The notes under the pieces: model-generated | The model's input: the letters and a program-made list of their open reading frames with translations, nothing else | What the model was told of the DNA's origin: nothing | Database searches by the model: none | Source: an uncultured Candidatus Actinomarina sp. | GTDB taxonomy: Bacteria > Actinomycetota > Acidimicrobiia > Actinomarinales > Actinomarinaceae | Direction: 5' to 3' | Assembly (NCBI GenBank): GCA_902555985.1 | Contig: CACDUI010000002.1 | Span: 62,001 to 126,000 of the forward strand | Length of the DNA stretch: 64,000 nucleotides | In this document: piece by piece, positions 8,443-16,597 of the stretch | Layout of the letters: each line of letters begins with the position of its first letter | How positions within the stretch are numbered: the stretch's first letter is position 1 | Position numbers and translations under genes: made by a program

Positions 8443-8960
8443 TTTCTTCTCTCCATTTCTTGCAAATCTTTAGCCCAAACTGGCGCAGTGTCGTTACTTG
8501 ATTTAATAACTTGCAATTTTGGCTCTTCATCCCATATCTTTTCTATAAAAGTATCTCTTGCTAATTGTTTATCCATACCTTTTTTTTCTGCAACAGCATC
8601 TAAACCTCTTAATTTAGGAACAAAACTATTACCACACAATGCAACTAAATTTTCAATATCGTCATCAGATAACTTTTTGCTAGTTGCCCAATCAAGCAAA
8701 CGCTTTAAGTCAATTGTCTTAGACTTATAACTTTTGGAATAATTAAATACTGTATCAGAGATTTTTATTGCACCATTTTCTTTAACGTCATGTGCAATTT
8801 TATTGTCAACAAACCTATTAATTTTGTAAGTACTGTCTTTTGCTTCTAGAGAAACTCCTCTTGCAACGAATAGTTCTTTTGGCTCTTCAATGCTTTGAAG
8901 TTCAGTATTTTCAAGAACTTGCTCACCACTCTTAGCAATATCCCATATTAGATCTTTCAT
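8439..8960 (-). CDS. hypothetical protein upstream of the Rad52-like gene
   Basis: I do not recognise this 173-residue protein. It is soluble, charged, with no signal peptide or membrane segment. An N-terminal beta-rich half (residues 1-80, with VARGVSLEAKDSTYKINRFV) is followed by a helical half containing DLKRLLDWATSKKLSDDDIE and a C-terminal tail ending LQEMERRK. The start at 8960 has a strong AGGAG Shine-Dalgarno sequence. The 4-nt overlap with the Rad52-like gene implies a partner or a regulator of it. The lysine/aspartate-rich make-up resembles phage recombination accessory proteins only loosely. Confidence 0.75.
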   Translation of the reverse strand: MKDLIWDIAKSGEQVLENTELQSIEEPKELFVARGVSLEAKDSTYKINRFVDNKIAHDVKENGAIKISDTVFNYSKSYKSKTIDLKRLLDWATSKKLSDDDIENLVALCGNSFVPKLRGLDAVAEKKGMDKQLARDTFIEKIWDEEPKLQVIKSSNDTAPVWAKDLQEMERRK

Positions 8961-8975
8961 TTTAACTCCTATAAA

Positions 8976-9092
8976 TTATGCAGCTTCATCATATATTCTA
9001 TGACAATTACACCTGTCATTATGGTCAGAGCAAATAAAATTTGCTTTCATTCCAGATTTTTCTAATAATTTAAGTATTTCTTTTTCTTTCAT
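8976..9092 (-). CDS. 38-residue cysteine/histidine-containing small protein
   Basis: An ATG at 9092 opens a 38-codon frame ending at 8976, 15 nt before the AGGAG-led gene at 8960. The C-terminal half reads FICSDHNDRCNCHRIYDEAA, with three Cys and two His in 12 residues, which could bind a metal ion. A TAGATT box lies seven bases before the ATG (9105-9100 on the minus strand), the spacing seen at other leaderless genes here. I judge it the first gene of the Rad52-like operon. It is too short for family assignment, and a non-coding leader remains possible. Confidence 0.45.
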   Translation of the reverse strand: MKEKEILKLLEKSGMKANFICSDHNDRCNCHRIYDEAA

Positions 9093-9160
9093 ATTTAGTA
9101 ATCTACAAATTCAGTGTGACAAAAAAATGAAAATAACAGTCTTTCTAGCAAAAACCTATA

Positions 9161-9166
9161 TATGAT
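9161..9166 (+). promoter_or_regulatory. -10 box TATGAT, leaderless promoter of the glutamate dehydrogenase gene
   Basis: TATGAT is followed by six bases and then the GTG start at 9173. No Shine-Dalgarno sequence is present. Confidence 0.5.
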
Positions 9167-9172
9167 GAGCAT

Positions 9173-10438
9173 GTGATAGTTGAAAACAACCTCTTTGACT
9201 CACATATGTATAAAGAAGTCATCAGACAATATGATGAGGTCTCTGATTTAATAAATCTTGATTCCAATATTAGGGAAAGACTTAAGCTACCTCAAAGATC
9301 TTTAGTAGTTACATTTCCATTTAGAAGAGATGAATATGACGAAGTAGAAACTGTTATGGGCTACAGGGTACAGCATGTTTTATCTATGGGGCCTACAAAA
9401 GGTGGAATTAGATACGCACCTGATGTAAATTTAGGTGAAGTAACTGCCTTAGCGATATTGATGTCATGGAAGTCTGCAATTGTAGGATTGCCTTATGGTG
9501 GTGCTAAAGGCGGTGTAGCAATAGACCCTAACCCATTAACTAGATCAGAAAAACAAAGAGTTACCAGAAGGTATACAGCAGAATTGTTACCAATTATTGG
9601 AGTAGACAAAGACATTCCTGCTCCAGATCTTGGAACTGATGAGCAAACCATGGCGTGGATAATGGATACATATAGCAACTTTGTTGGCTCCCCTCAACCT
9701 GGCATAGTAACTGGAAAGCCGGTGTCTATTGGTGGATCAATAACCAGAAGAGAATCTACAGGAAGAGGAGCAGTGGCTGTAGGACATGCAGCTATGGAAA
9801 AAATTGGCAAAAGCTATAAAGACTCTAGAGTTGCAATTCAGGGGTTTGGAAATGTTGCAAGATACGCAGCATTAGATTCTTATGAAAGAGGAGCTAAGGT
9901 TATTGCAATTAATGATCTTGGTGGAGCAGTTATAAATAAAGATGGCCTCAATATTCCGGAGCTTTTTAAGCATATTGCCAAAAACCCTTCTGTTAAAGGT
10001 TTTCCAGGTGGAGAAGATTATGATGGAGAGATACTTGAAGTAGAATGTGATGTTTTGATTCCTGCAGCTATTGGAGGAGTTATAACATCCAATAATGCAG
10101 ATAAAATTAAAGCAAATGTAATTATAGAAGGAGCAAACTCTCCCACAACTGTAGATGCCGATAAAATCCTGAGAGAAAATGATGTGATGATTGTTCCAGA
10201 TATTTTAGCTAATGCTGGAGGAATTACTGCTAGCTATTTTGAATGGGTGCAAAATACGCAAAATTACTTATGGAAAGAAACCGAGTTATACGAAAAGCTA
10301 ATTGATGTAATGATTACTTCATTTGAAGAAGTTTGGACTATTTCACAAAAACAAAATTGTGATTTGCGAACTGCTGCACTTATAAAAGGCATTAGAAGAG
10401 TTGCAGCGGCAAAATTAACTAGAGGTTTGTTCCCTTAG
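9173..10438 (+). CDS. gdhA: Glu/Leu/Phe/Val dehydrogenase (glutamate dehydrogenase)
   Basis: A 421-residue enzyme of the hexameric glutamate dehydrogenase family, interconverting glutamate and 2-oxoglutarate plus ammonia. The substrate loop GPTKGGIRYAP, the catalytic Lys in PYGGAKGGVAIDP, the catalytic Asp region PAPDLGTDEQTMAW and the Rossmann motif QGFGNVARYAA are all intact. The length fits the short bacterial/archaeal GDH class. Translation starts at GTG 9173, leaderless by spacing. The last 24 bp overlap the convergent nuclease gene. NAD versus NADP use cannot be told reliably. Confidence 0.95.
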   Translation: MIVENNLFDSHMYKEVIRQYDEVSDLINLDSNIRERLKLPQRSLVVTFPFRRDEYDEVETVMGYRVQHVLSMGPTKGGIRYAPDVNLGEVTALAILMSWKSAIVGLPYGGAKGGVAIDPNPLTRSEKQRVTRRYTAELLPIIGVDKDIPAPDLGTDEQTMAWIMDTYSNFVGSPQPGIVTGKPVSIGGSITRRESTGRGAVAVGHAAMEKIGKSYKDSRVAIQGFGNVARYAALDSYERGAKVIAINDLGGAVINKDGLNIPELFKHIAKNPSVKGFPGGEDYDGEILEVECDVLIPAAIGGVITSNNADKIKANVIIEGANSPTTVDADKILRENDVMIVPDILANAGGITASYFEWVQNTQNYLWKETELYEKLIDVMITSFEEVWTISQKQNCDLRTAALIKGIRRVAAAKLTRGLFP

Positions 10439-11398
10439 AAGCTCTTCAATTTCGGATTGAATATCATTTTTTTGATTTTCAAGCTCAACTATTTTATTTT
10501 GTATTTCACTTCTATCTTTGCTTCCAATAGGACTTTCTTTTGGTATATCTTTATCATCTTTAAACATGTCTAATGCTTCAACTTCTTCTTGTAATTCTGA
10601 AATAGTTTCATTAATAACCCTTAATTCTTCAGTACTTGGGGCGTTTTTGTTAAACACTGGACAAATAGGTTTATAGTAACACCAGTCACATAAGTTATTT
10701 TTGACCGCAGGGAAATCATTATTTTCATATGCTTTTTTTATATTTTCCCAAATTTCAATAATTTCATTTCTTGCATCTATTAAATCTTGTTCGGTAATTT
10801 TTAATGTATGAATTGTAGAATTTTTTAGATAAATTAATTTAAGTTCAGCAGGCATTTCACCAAGTTCATCTTTAATTAACAGTGCATACAATTTAAGAGC
10901 AAAAAATCTAGGTTCTTTATATTTTGCCATTGGAGCTTTACCACTTTTATAATCAACAATGATGAGTTCACCCTTTTGATTTCTGTCCATTCTGTCAAGT
11001 ATTCCCCTTAAATTCAAATCATCAATTGATCCTCTCACCCAACGTTCTCGCTCTAATGGTTCAAAACTTGTAGGGTCTTCTATAGACATATAGTTGTTTA
11101 ATAATTTAAGCCCATCGACACCCCACTCTCTTTCCTCATCAACACTAGAAAAAAGATTATGGTGTTCGTCTGTACCTCTTACTTTTGTCCATGCATCACG
11201 AAATAGATTATGAAGCTTCTCAGTATTTCTTTCTTCTTTTGGCAAGTCGAATAAATCTTCTAATGCCTGATGAACAGTTGTTCCTTTAGCCTGTACTTCA
11301 TTGGTAGGTTCTTTTAATTTATCAACATTTGAAAATTTGAATTGTTTTGGACACGTTTTAAATTGAGATGCTCTTGAGGGAGATAAATTTTTAATCAT
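10415..11398 (-). CDS. RecB-family PD-(D/E)XK exonuclease (Cas4-like fold)
   Basis: A 327-residue nuclease. The N-terminal motif LSPSRASQFKTCPKQF, the PD-(D/E)XK core GILDRMDRN...ELIIVDYKSGK, and a late cysteine group CDWCYYKPIC match RecB-like single-domain exonucleases; with Cys13-14 residues from the start (TCPK), four Cys could hold an iron-sulfur cluster as in Cas4/AddB. The C-terminal 70 residues form a charged coiled coil not needed for the nuclease. Related single-domain RecB nucleases are common in Actinobacteria outside CRISPR loci, and no CRISPR array is seen. TATAAT sits six bases before its ATG. Confidence 0.88.
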   Translation of the reverse strand: MIKNLSPSRASQFKTCPKQFKFSNVDKLKEPTNEVQAKGTTVHQALEDLFDLPKEERNTEKLHNLFRDAWTKVRGTDEHHNLFSSVDEEREWGVDGLKLLNNYMSIEDPTSFEPLERERWVRGSIDDLNLRGILDRMDRNQKGELIIVDYKSGKAPMAKYKEPRFFALKLYALLIKDELGEMPAELKLIYLKNSTIHTLKITEQDLIDARNEIIEIWENIKKAYENNDFPAVKNNLCDWCYYKPICPVFNKNAPSTEELRVINETISELQEEVEALDMFKDDKDIPKESPIGSKDRSEIQNKIVELENQKNDIQSEIEELLREQTSS

Positions 11399-11404
11399 AA
11401 GTAA

Positions 11405-11410
11405 ATTATA
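11405..11410 (-). promoter_or_regulatory. -10 box TATAAT, leaderless promoter of the RecB-like nuclease gene
   Basis: On the minus strand TATAAT, six bases, then ATG 11398; a consensus box with the same spacing as other leaderless starts in this window. Confidence 0.55.
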
Positions 11411-11432
11411 TCTATATTAATTGCAATATTTG

Positions 11433-11438
11433 TAAAAT
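11433..11438 (+). promoter_or_regulatory. -10 box TAAAAT before the 37-residue membrane ORF
   Basis: TAAAAT, six bases, then GTG 11445. It lies 23 bp from the oppositely directed -10 box of the nuclease gene. Confidence 0.35.
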
Positions 11439-11444
11439 GTAATT

Positions 11445-11558
11445 GTGAACAGCTTTATAAAAATCTTACAATTAATTGGAATAATTACTTTTATTTTATA
11501 TTTTGTTGCTGGCATATTGTACAGTTCATTTAGTTGGTTTAATTTTCTTTTTAATTAA
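11445..11558 (+). CDS. 37-residue single-pass membrane microprotein (putative)
   Basis: A GTG-started frame of 37 codons. A short N-terminal VNSFIK precedes a hydrophobic stretch ILQLIGIITFILYFVAGIL, long enough to cross the membrane, followed by an aromatic tail SSFSWFNFLFN. No Shine-Dalgarno sequence exists, but the TAAAAT-6 nt-GTG spacing is that of leaderless genes nearby. It fills most of the 197-bp space between the nuclease and inositol-phosphate synthase genes. Function unknown; AT-rich DNA can give such hydrophobic frames by chance. Confidence 0.35.
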   Translation: MNSFIKILQLIGIITFILYFVAGILYSSFSWFNFLFN

Positions 11559-11595
11559 TCCCTCAAGTATTTATATAACTCACTGTTGCTAAGGT

Positions 11596-12678
11596 ATGGA
11601 AATGGAAAATAAAAATATCAAAGTAGCAATTTTAGGTGTTGGTAATTGTGCTAGTTCTTTTGTGCAAGGTGTTGAGTACTACAGCAATTCTGACAATGAA
11701 GATGGGCTGATATCTGATGTAATTGGCGGTTATAAAGTTTCTGATATAGAAATTGTTGCAGCTTATGATATTAACGAATCAAAAGTTGGTAAAGATTTAA
11801 GTGAAGCTATATTTGCTGAGCCTAATAATACATTGAAATTTTCAGAAGTTCCAAGCACTGGGGTTATTGTGGAGCCGGGTGTTGTTAAAGATGGAGTTGG
11901 TAAATTCGTAAAAGATATTATAAAAACATCACCTGATTCAAAGAATTTTGAAGATTCACTAAAAAACTCTGGAGCAGAAATATTAATAAATTTACTACCA
12001 GTCGGTTCAGATGATGCGGTCAAGTTCTATGCTCAAGCTGCTATCAACTCTGATGTCGGATTTATAAACTGTATACCAGTATTTATCGCTCGAGATGATG
12101 AATGGTATCAAAAATTTAAAGATGCATCTGTTCCACTTATTGGAGATGATATTAAAAGTCAAGTAGGAGCAACTATTGTTCATAGAGCTTTAGCTCAATT
12201 GTTTTCAGATAGAGGAGTCAAACTTGAGAATACTTACCAATTGAATGTTGGAGGAAACATGGACTTTTTAAATATGTTAGAGGAAGACAGACTAGAAACT
12301 AAAAGAACCAGCAAAACCTCTTCAGTTACATCTGTTGCAAATAAAGGCTCAGGAATTTCACCAGATAATGTAAGAATTGGTCCATCTGATTATGTAAAGT
12401 GGCTTGAGGATCGAAAGAAAGCATTTATTAGGCTTGAAGGCAAAGCTTTTGGGGGAGCTCCTCTAAATATAGAAGTTCAACTAGAAGTTTGGGACTCTCC
12501 AAATAGTGCTGGTGTCACTATTGATGCTGTTAGGTATATGAAATTTTTTAATGAAAAAAATGATTTAGATTCATTAGATCTTGTTTCTGCATGGTTAATG
12601 AAGGCACCGTTTAAATCAGTAAAAGATGGTGACGTATTAACTACATTACATAAACTTACACACGTCGACAGAGACTAG
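11596..12678 (+). CDS. ino1: inositol-3-phosphate synthase
   Basis: A 360-residue myo-inositol-1-phosphate synthase of the short actinobacterial/archaeal type. It makes inositol-3-phosphate from glucose-6-phosphate with bound NAD, feeding phosphatidylinositol and mycothiol-type pathways. The Rossmann motif VAILGVGNCASSFVQG, the segment GDDIKSQVGATIVHRALAQ and LEVWDSPNSAGVTIDAVR near the C-terminus are family hallmarks. The ATG at 11596 has AAGG only one base away; ATG 11602 has a TAAGGT box six bases before it and may be the real, leaderless start. It overlaps the convergent aminotransferase by 4 bp. Confidence 0.95.
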   Translation: MEMENKNIKVAILGVGNCASSFVQGVEYYSNSDNEDGLISDVIGGYKVSDIEIVAAYDINESKVGKDLSEAIFAEPNNTLKFSEVPSTGVIVEPGVVKDGVGKFVKDIIKTSPDSKNFEDSLKNSGAEILINLLPVGSDDAVKFYAQAAINSDVGFINCIPVFIARDDEWYQKFKDASVPLIGDDIKSQVGATIVHRALAQLFSDRGVKLENTYQLNVGGNMDFLNMLEEDRLETKRTSKTSSVTSVANKGSGISPDNVRIGPSDYVKWLEDRKKAFIRLEGKAFGGAPLNIEVQLEVWDSPNSAGVTIDAVRYMKFFNEKNDLDSLDLVSAWLMKAPFKSVKDGDVLTTLHKLTHVDRD

Positions 12679-13937
12679 TTTAAAGAGTTTTTAAATATTT
12701 CTAGCGCTTCTTCTACTTGGTTTATAGGAGTTGTCAATGGACCCATAAACCTAATAACGTTTCCATTTTCACCACAAGAAACAAGTAAAAGGCCATTATC
12801 TTTACATTTAGAAATGATTTGCATTGTTTTATCTTTGTCTGGAGAATTTAAATCTTTACCTTTTACAATTTCAACACCTATCATTGGCCCATAGCCTCTT
12901 ACGTCACCAATAAAATCATATTCCTTTAGCATATTGAGTAATTGACTATTCATGATTTCTGATTGTTTGGTAGCATTTTCTAAAATATTCTCATTATCAA
13001 AGGCTTCCAACACGCCTAGAGCTGCAGCACATGAAACAGGTGACGCACCAAAGGTGCTTCCAATACCTGCATCATGTATTGAATCCATGATTTCTGATTT
13101 TCCTAAAACTGCAGCTAGTGGAAAACCACCAGCTATTCCTTTGGCTAGGGTAACGATATCTGGTACAACATTAACAGTTTCTGCTCCAAACATATTTCCA
13201 GTACGTCCAAAGCCTGTTTGCACTTCATCAAAAATTAATAAAATATTTTTCTCATTACATATTTCTCTTAAATTTTGAAGAAAATAACTCGAAGCAGGAA
13301 TATATCCACCTTCTCCGAGCTGCACTTCAACTATCATTGCTGCTGTATCATTTGGATCAAGTGTGGTATTAAATAATTCTTTTACACTTTCCAATGCTTG
13401 GTCATCAGAGATATCTCGATAGGCATAAGGGTAAGACGCATGTTTTACGAATTCTGGGAATGGCCCAAATCCTTCTTTGTATGGTTTATCTTTACCAGTC
13501 AGACCCATTGCAAGATATGTTCTACCGTGAAAACCTCCCTTAAATGAAAGAATTCCTTTTTTGTTAGTAAAGTATCTAGCTATTTTGACTGCATTTTCAA
13601 CTGCTTCAGCACCACTATTAACCATAAAAGTTTTTGTATCAGAATTTATAGGGTATCTTTTATTTAATTCCTCAGAAAGCTTTACTGCATTTTCATGTGG
13701 TGCAAATGCAAAGCATGAATGTGAAAAATCATCAAGTTGGGCTTTAACCCTTTCAATTACTGTAGGATGTAAATGACCCGTGTTCAAAACAGCGTACCCA
13801 CCAACATAATCCAAGAAACGTTTACCTTCAGAGTCCCAAATTTCTGCGTTTCTGCCTTTTACAATATAATTTTCCAAAGAACTATACCACGCACTTGGAA
13901 CGTTAGATGCTATTTTATCGTTTTCGATATAAACCAT
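12675..13937 (-). CDS. gabT: class III aminotransferase, probable 4-aminobutyrate aminotransferase
   Basis: A 420-residue PLP enzyme. The sequence GGYAVLNTGHLHPTVIE, the segment NSGAEAVENAVKIAR, the cofactor Asp in IFDEVQTGFGRTGNMF and the Schiff-base Lys in TLAKGIAGGFPLAAV are all present, and the first of these closely resembles E. coli GabT rather than ArgD. The likely reaction is GABA plus 2-oxoglutarate to succinate semialdehyde plus glutamate; ornithine-type activity cannot be excluded. It stands alone on the minus strand, with no semialdehyde dehydrogenase beside it. The PuuD-like hydrolase at 36861 could supply GABA. Confidence 0.88.
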   Translation of the reverse strand: MVYIENDKIASNVPSAWYSSLENYIVKGRNAEIWDSEGKRFLDYVGGYAVLNTGHLHPTVIERVKAQLDDFSHSCFAFAPHENAVKLSEELNKRYPINSDTKTFMVNSGAEAVENAVKIARYFTNKKGILSFKGGFHGRTYLAMGLTGKDKPYKEGFGPFPEFVKHASYPYAYRDISDDQALESVKELFNTTLDPNDTAAMIVEVQLGEGGYIPASSYFLQNLREICNEKNILLIFDEVQTGFGRTGNMFGAETVNVVPDIVTLAKGIAGGFPLAAVLGKSEIMDSIHDAGIGSTFGASPVSCAAALGVLEAFDNENILENATKQSEIMNSQLLNMLKEYDFIGDVRGYGPMIGVEIVKGKDLNSPDKDKTMQIISKCKDNGLLLVSCGENGNVIRFMGPLTTPINQVEEALEIFKNSLN

Positions 13938-13986
13938 TAAGTTTCACTGTAACTGATTAATTATTAATACTCAATTTTGTAACCAC

Positions 13987-13992
13987 TAAAAT
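13987..13992 (+). promoter_or_regulatory. -10 box TAAAAT, leaderless promoter of the 13999-17680 operon
   Basis: TAAAAT, six bases, then ATG 13999; no Shine-Dalgarno sequence. It would drive the membrane protein, hydrolase, Mur-like and ligase genes. Confidence 0.45.
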
Positions 13993-13998
13993 GAATTT

Positions 13999-14367
13999 AT
14001 GGATTTTTATTTTTTAGAATTACCTTCATATATAAGTTTGGCTGTATGCGGAGCTATAGGGTTAGTTTTATTGATAATACATTTTGGAAAGTATGAAGTA
14101 AGTATTAAATTAACAAACAATTTAATTATATTCTCACTTTCATCAGTACTACTGCAAGTCCTTGTGGTTGTATATTTTTCACAAAATAATGAAATCGGTT
14201 CTTTTAGTCTTTTTTATAATATTGTAAATTTATTCGTGTTGACATTTTTATATATATATAGAAATGAGATGAAATTGAATTATTATCTTTATTGGTCATT
14301 TGCATTATTCTTTCTAATGGGAATGGAAATTAGAGCAATTCAAACATTAGGTTTAGGACTTAACTAA
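13999..14367 (+). CDS. hypothetical four-helix membrane protein
   Basis: An unrecognised 122-residue protein dominated by about four hydrophobic helices: YISLAVCGAIGLVLLIIHF, NLIIFSLSSVLLQVLVVVYF, LFYNIVNLFVLTFLYIY and LYWSFALFFLMGMEI. No enzymatic motif is seen. Its stop overlaps the start of the alpha/beta hydrolase (TAATG), so it heads a tight operon that continues into envelope-building genes. A role in the cell envelope is plausible only from this context. Confidence 0.75.
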   Translation: MDFYFLELPSYISLAVCGAIGLVLLIIHFGKYEVSIKLTNNLIIFSLSSVLLQVLVVVYFSQNNEIGSFSLFYNIVNLFVLTFLYIYRNEMKLNYYLYWSFALFFLMGMEIRAIQTLGLGLN

Positions 14368-15074
14368 TGGCATATAGAGTTTTAAGTGATGATTTGACAT
14401 ATGCAAATATGAATACCGATCTACCCAAAGTTTGTTTTTTACATGGATGGGGAGGAAGTGGTAAAGATTTTAGTAAAGTTGATTCTAATTTTGAATATAT
14501 TACATTTGATTTACCAGGATTTGGTAAATCAGTACCCTTTCAAATTAGTTTCTCACCAAAGCAATACGCAGAATATCTGAATAAATTAATCCCTGATTCG
14601 GTTGAAATTATTGTTGGACATTCATTTGGTGGAAGAGTTGCAGTTCACTTATCTCAATTAAAAGAATATAAAAAACTTGTAATAATTGCTGCGCCTCTCA
14701 TAAGAAGTAAAAAAATTAATAATAACTTTTCTATTTACAAAATATTTAAATTTTTGAATAAAATCAACCTAATTAGTGATATTTTTCTTGATGGAATGAA
14801 AAATAAATATGGCTCTGAAGATTATAAAAAAGCAAATAAAGTTTTAAAAGATACGTTAGTTATGGCTGTTAATGATGATTTATCAACTATTCTTCCAAAT
14901 ATAAATACTAAAGTTAATCTAATTTATGGTGAAGACGATTTAGTTGTTCCTATCAAAGTAGGTATTGATTCAGGTAGTATAATTCCTGATTCTGAATTAA
15001 CGATAATTCCTGATGAAGGTCACAATATGCTAAGAAGTAGTTCTGAAAAAATTATTGAGATAATCAAAAAATGA
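14367..15074 (+). CDS. alpha/beta-hydrolase fold protein
   Basis: A 235-residue hydrolase. The oxyanion segment FLHGWGGSGKDF, the nucleophile elbow VGHSFGGRVAV (Ser), an Asp in YGEDDLVVP and a His in PDEGHNML form a complete catalytic triad. It has a short lid between residues 105 and 170 rich in Lys and Ile. It overlaps the membrane-protein gene by 1 nt and the Mur-like gene by 4 nt, so it is coupled to peptidoglycan-precursor genes. The substrate is not evident; an esterase or peptidase acting on envelope precursors is a guess. Confidence 0.85.
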   Translation: MAYRVLSDDLTYANMNTDLPKVCFLHGWGGSGKDFSKVDSNFEYITFDLPGFGKSVPFQISFSPKQYAEYLNKLIPDSVEIIVGHSFGGRVAVHLSQLKEYKKLVIIAAPLIRSKKINNNFSIYKIFKFLNKINLISDIFLDGMKNKYGSEDYKKANKVLKDTLVMAVNDDLSTILPNINTKVNLIYGEDDLVVPIKVGIDSGSIIPDSELTIIPDEGHNMLRSSSEKIIEIIKK

Positions 15075-16594
15075 ATTTAATTTATATCATTGTTGTATTT
15101 TTGCTCACTTTGAGCTCATGTATTAGTTCAGTTCGATGGGGTAGAGTTGCACAAAGAGAACATTACATACCTGGATATGTTACAAAGTTTTACTTTAGAT
15201 GGGTTAGGTTAGTTCCATTTAATAATCTATATTTCTTCTTTTGTTTAGTTTTAATAATTTCAAGCTTATGGTCACCTTATCCAGCAATAATATTAGCTGT
15301 AGTTACTCTAATTACTCCTGTGGGATTAAGCTTCCAATATAGAACCTCAAAAGTAAGCATGACTCAAAGACTAAAAAGGTTAAATCTTACTTACTATTTG
15401 TTACTAATTATTATTTCAACTGTTTCTATATATATGGATCTAGGTTATTTTTTAGCAATGTTTGCTAATCTATTTTCTTTCTATGTTTATGATCAATCTC
15501 TTAGAATTACTAAAGGATATGAAAAAAACACATCACAAAAATTTATTGATGACGCAGAAGATGAGTTAAAAAATTTTCAAGGACCTATTGTTGCAATTAC
15601 AGGGTCGTACTCTAAAACTACAACTAAAAATATTTTGTCTCAAATATTATCTCAAAAAAATAAAACTTTTGTGACACCTGAAAGTTTTAATAATCGCCTT
15701 GGAATTGCAAAGGCAATTAATGAAAATTTAAAACGTGATGATGAAATTGCAATTGTAGAAATGGGCACATATGGTTTTGGAGAAATTAGAGAAATGTGTT
15801 CATGGGTCAGGCCTCACATATCTGTAATTACTGGAATTGCTCCTGTTCATTTAGAAAGAATGAAAACTCTTGAAAATATTCTTGATGCTAAATCTGAAAT
15901 TGTTGACCTTACCGGTTCTGTAGTAATCAATGGTGACGATGAGCTTCTACTTAACCAAGCAAGACTTTGGACCGCACAAAAAATGGTTATAGATTGTTCA
16001 ATTACTTCGGAAAGAGCTGCTGTTTATGTAGATTTTAAAGATGGAATTCATAAGGTTTACATTGGCGGTGAGTTTATTGGAGATATAACTGCACCAAAAA
16101 TATTACAATTGTCCATTTCTTTATCAGTAGGGGTAATGGTGTCTCTAGAAATGGATGTTAAATCTTATATTGCAAAAATAGATACTTTAGAAAAAACTGA
16201 TCATCGACAAACTATTGTTCAAGGCAATATGGGACAAACTATCATTGATAATTCGTTTAATTCTAATCCAGTTTCTTGCATTTCATCGCTTGAAGTACTT
16301 GATGAAATTGAAACTGAAGGTAAAAAATACCTTATCACTCCTGGCATGGTTGAGTTAGGTCCGGAACAGTTCAGTTACAATTATGAATTTGCTCATATTG
16401 CGAGTGAAGTAATTGATGAAGCACTTATTGTTGGTTTTACTAATAAAGGACCTCTTATGCTTGCGTTTGATGAGAATAAAATACCTGTAAAATATTTTAA
16501 AAATAGAGATTTGGCAGTTTCTTATCTAAACTCTGTTGTGGAAGATAATGACGTTGTACTTTTTGAAAATGATTTACCGGATCACCATCCATAA
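15071..16594 (+). CDS. membrane-anchored Mur-ligase-like protein (MurF-like)
   Basis: A 507-residue protein. Residues 1-150 hold about five hydrophobic segments, an arrangement seen in membrane-linked MurF-like proteins of Actinobacteria and Deinococcus. A Mur ligase core follows: P-loop AITGSYSKTTTKN, NRLGIAKAINENL, the carboxylate-rich IAIVEMGTYGFGEI and VVINGDDELLL, then a C-terminal domain with IIDNSFNSNP. It ends with VLFENDLPDHHP. The P-loop reads GSYSKTTT rather than the usual GxxGKTTT. Typical MurF joins UDP-MurNAc-tripeptide to D-Ala-D-Ala, and the D-Ala-D-Ala ligase gene lies 3 nt downstream. Substrate uncertain. Confidence 0.85.
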   Translation: MNLIYIIVVFLLTLSSCISSVRWGRVAQREHYIPGYVTKFYFRWVRLVPFNNLYFFFCLVLIISSLWSPYPAIILAVVTLITPVGLSFQYRTSKVSMTQRLKRLNLTYYLLLIIISTVSIYMDLGYFLAMFANLFSFYVYDQSLRITKGYEKNTSQKFIDDAEDELKNFQGPIVAITGSYSKTTTKNILSQILSQKNKTFVTPESFNNRLGIAKAINENLKRDDEIAIVEMGTYGFGEIREMCSWVRPHISVITGIAPVHLERMKTLENILDAKSEIVDLTGSVVINGDDELLLNQARLWTAQKMVIDCSITSERAAVYVDFKDGIHKVYIGGEFIGDITAPKILQLSISLSVGVMVSLEMDVKSYIAKIDTLEKTDHRQTIVQGNMGQTIIDNSFNSNPVSCISSLEVLDEIETEGKKYLITPGMVELGPEQFSYNYEFAHIASEVIDEALIVGFTNKGPLMLAFDENKIPVKYFKNRDLAVSYLNSVVEDNDVVLFENDLPDHHP

Positions 16595-16597
16595 AAA

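Noticed and set aside
10415-11398. Cas4-like nuclease as part of a CRISPR system
   Set aside because: No repeats, cas1 or cas2 occur anywhere in the window; related RecB-like nucleases are ordinary in Actinobacteria.
12952-13278. Plus-strand 108-codon frame inside gabT
   Set aside because: It is antisense to a strongly conserved PLP enzyme and reads as low-complexity Ser/Ile/Lys sequence without a promoter or ribosome site.
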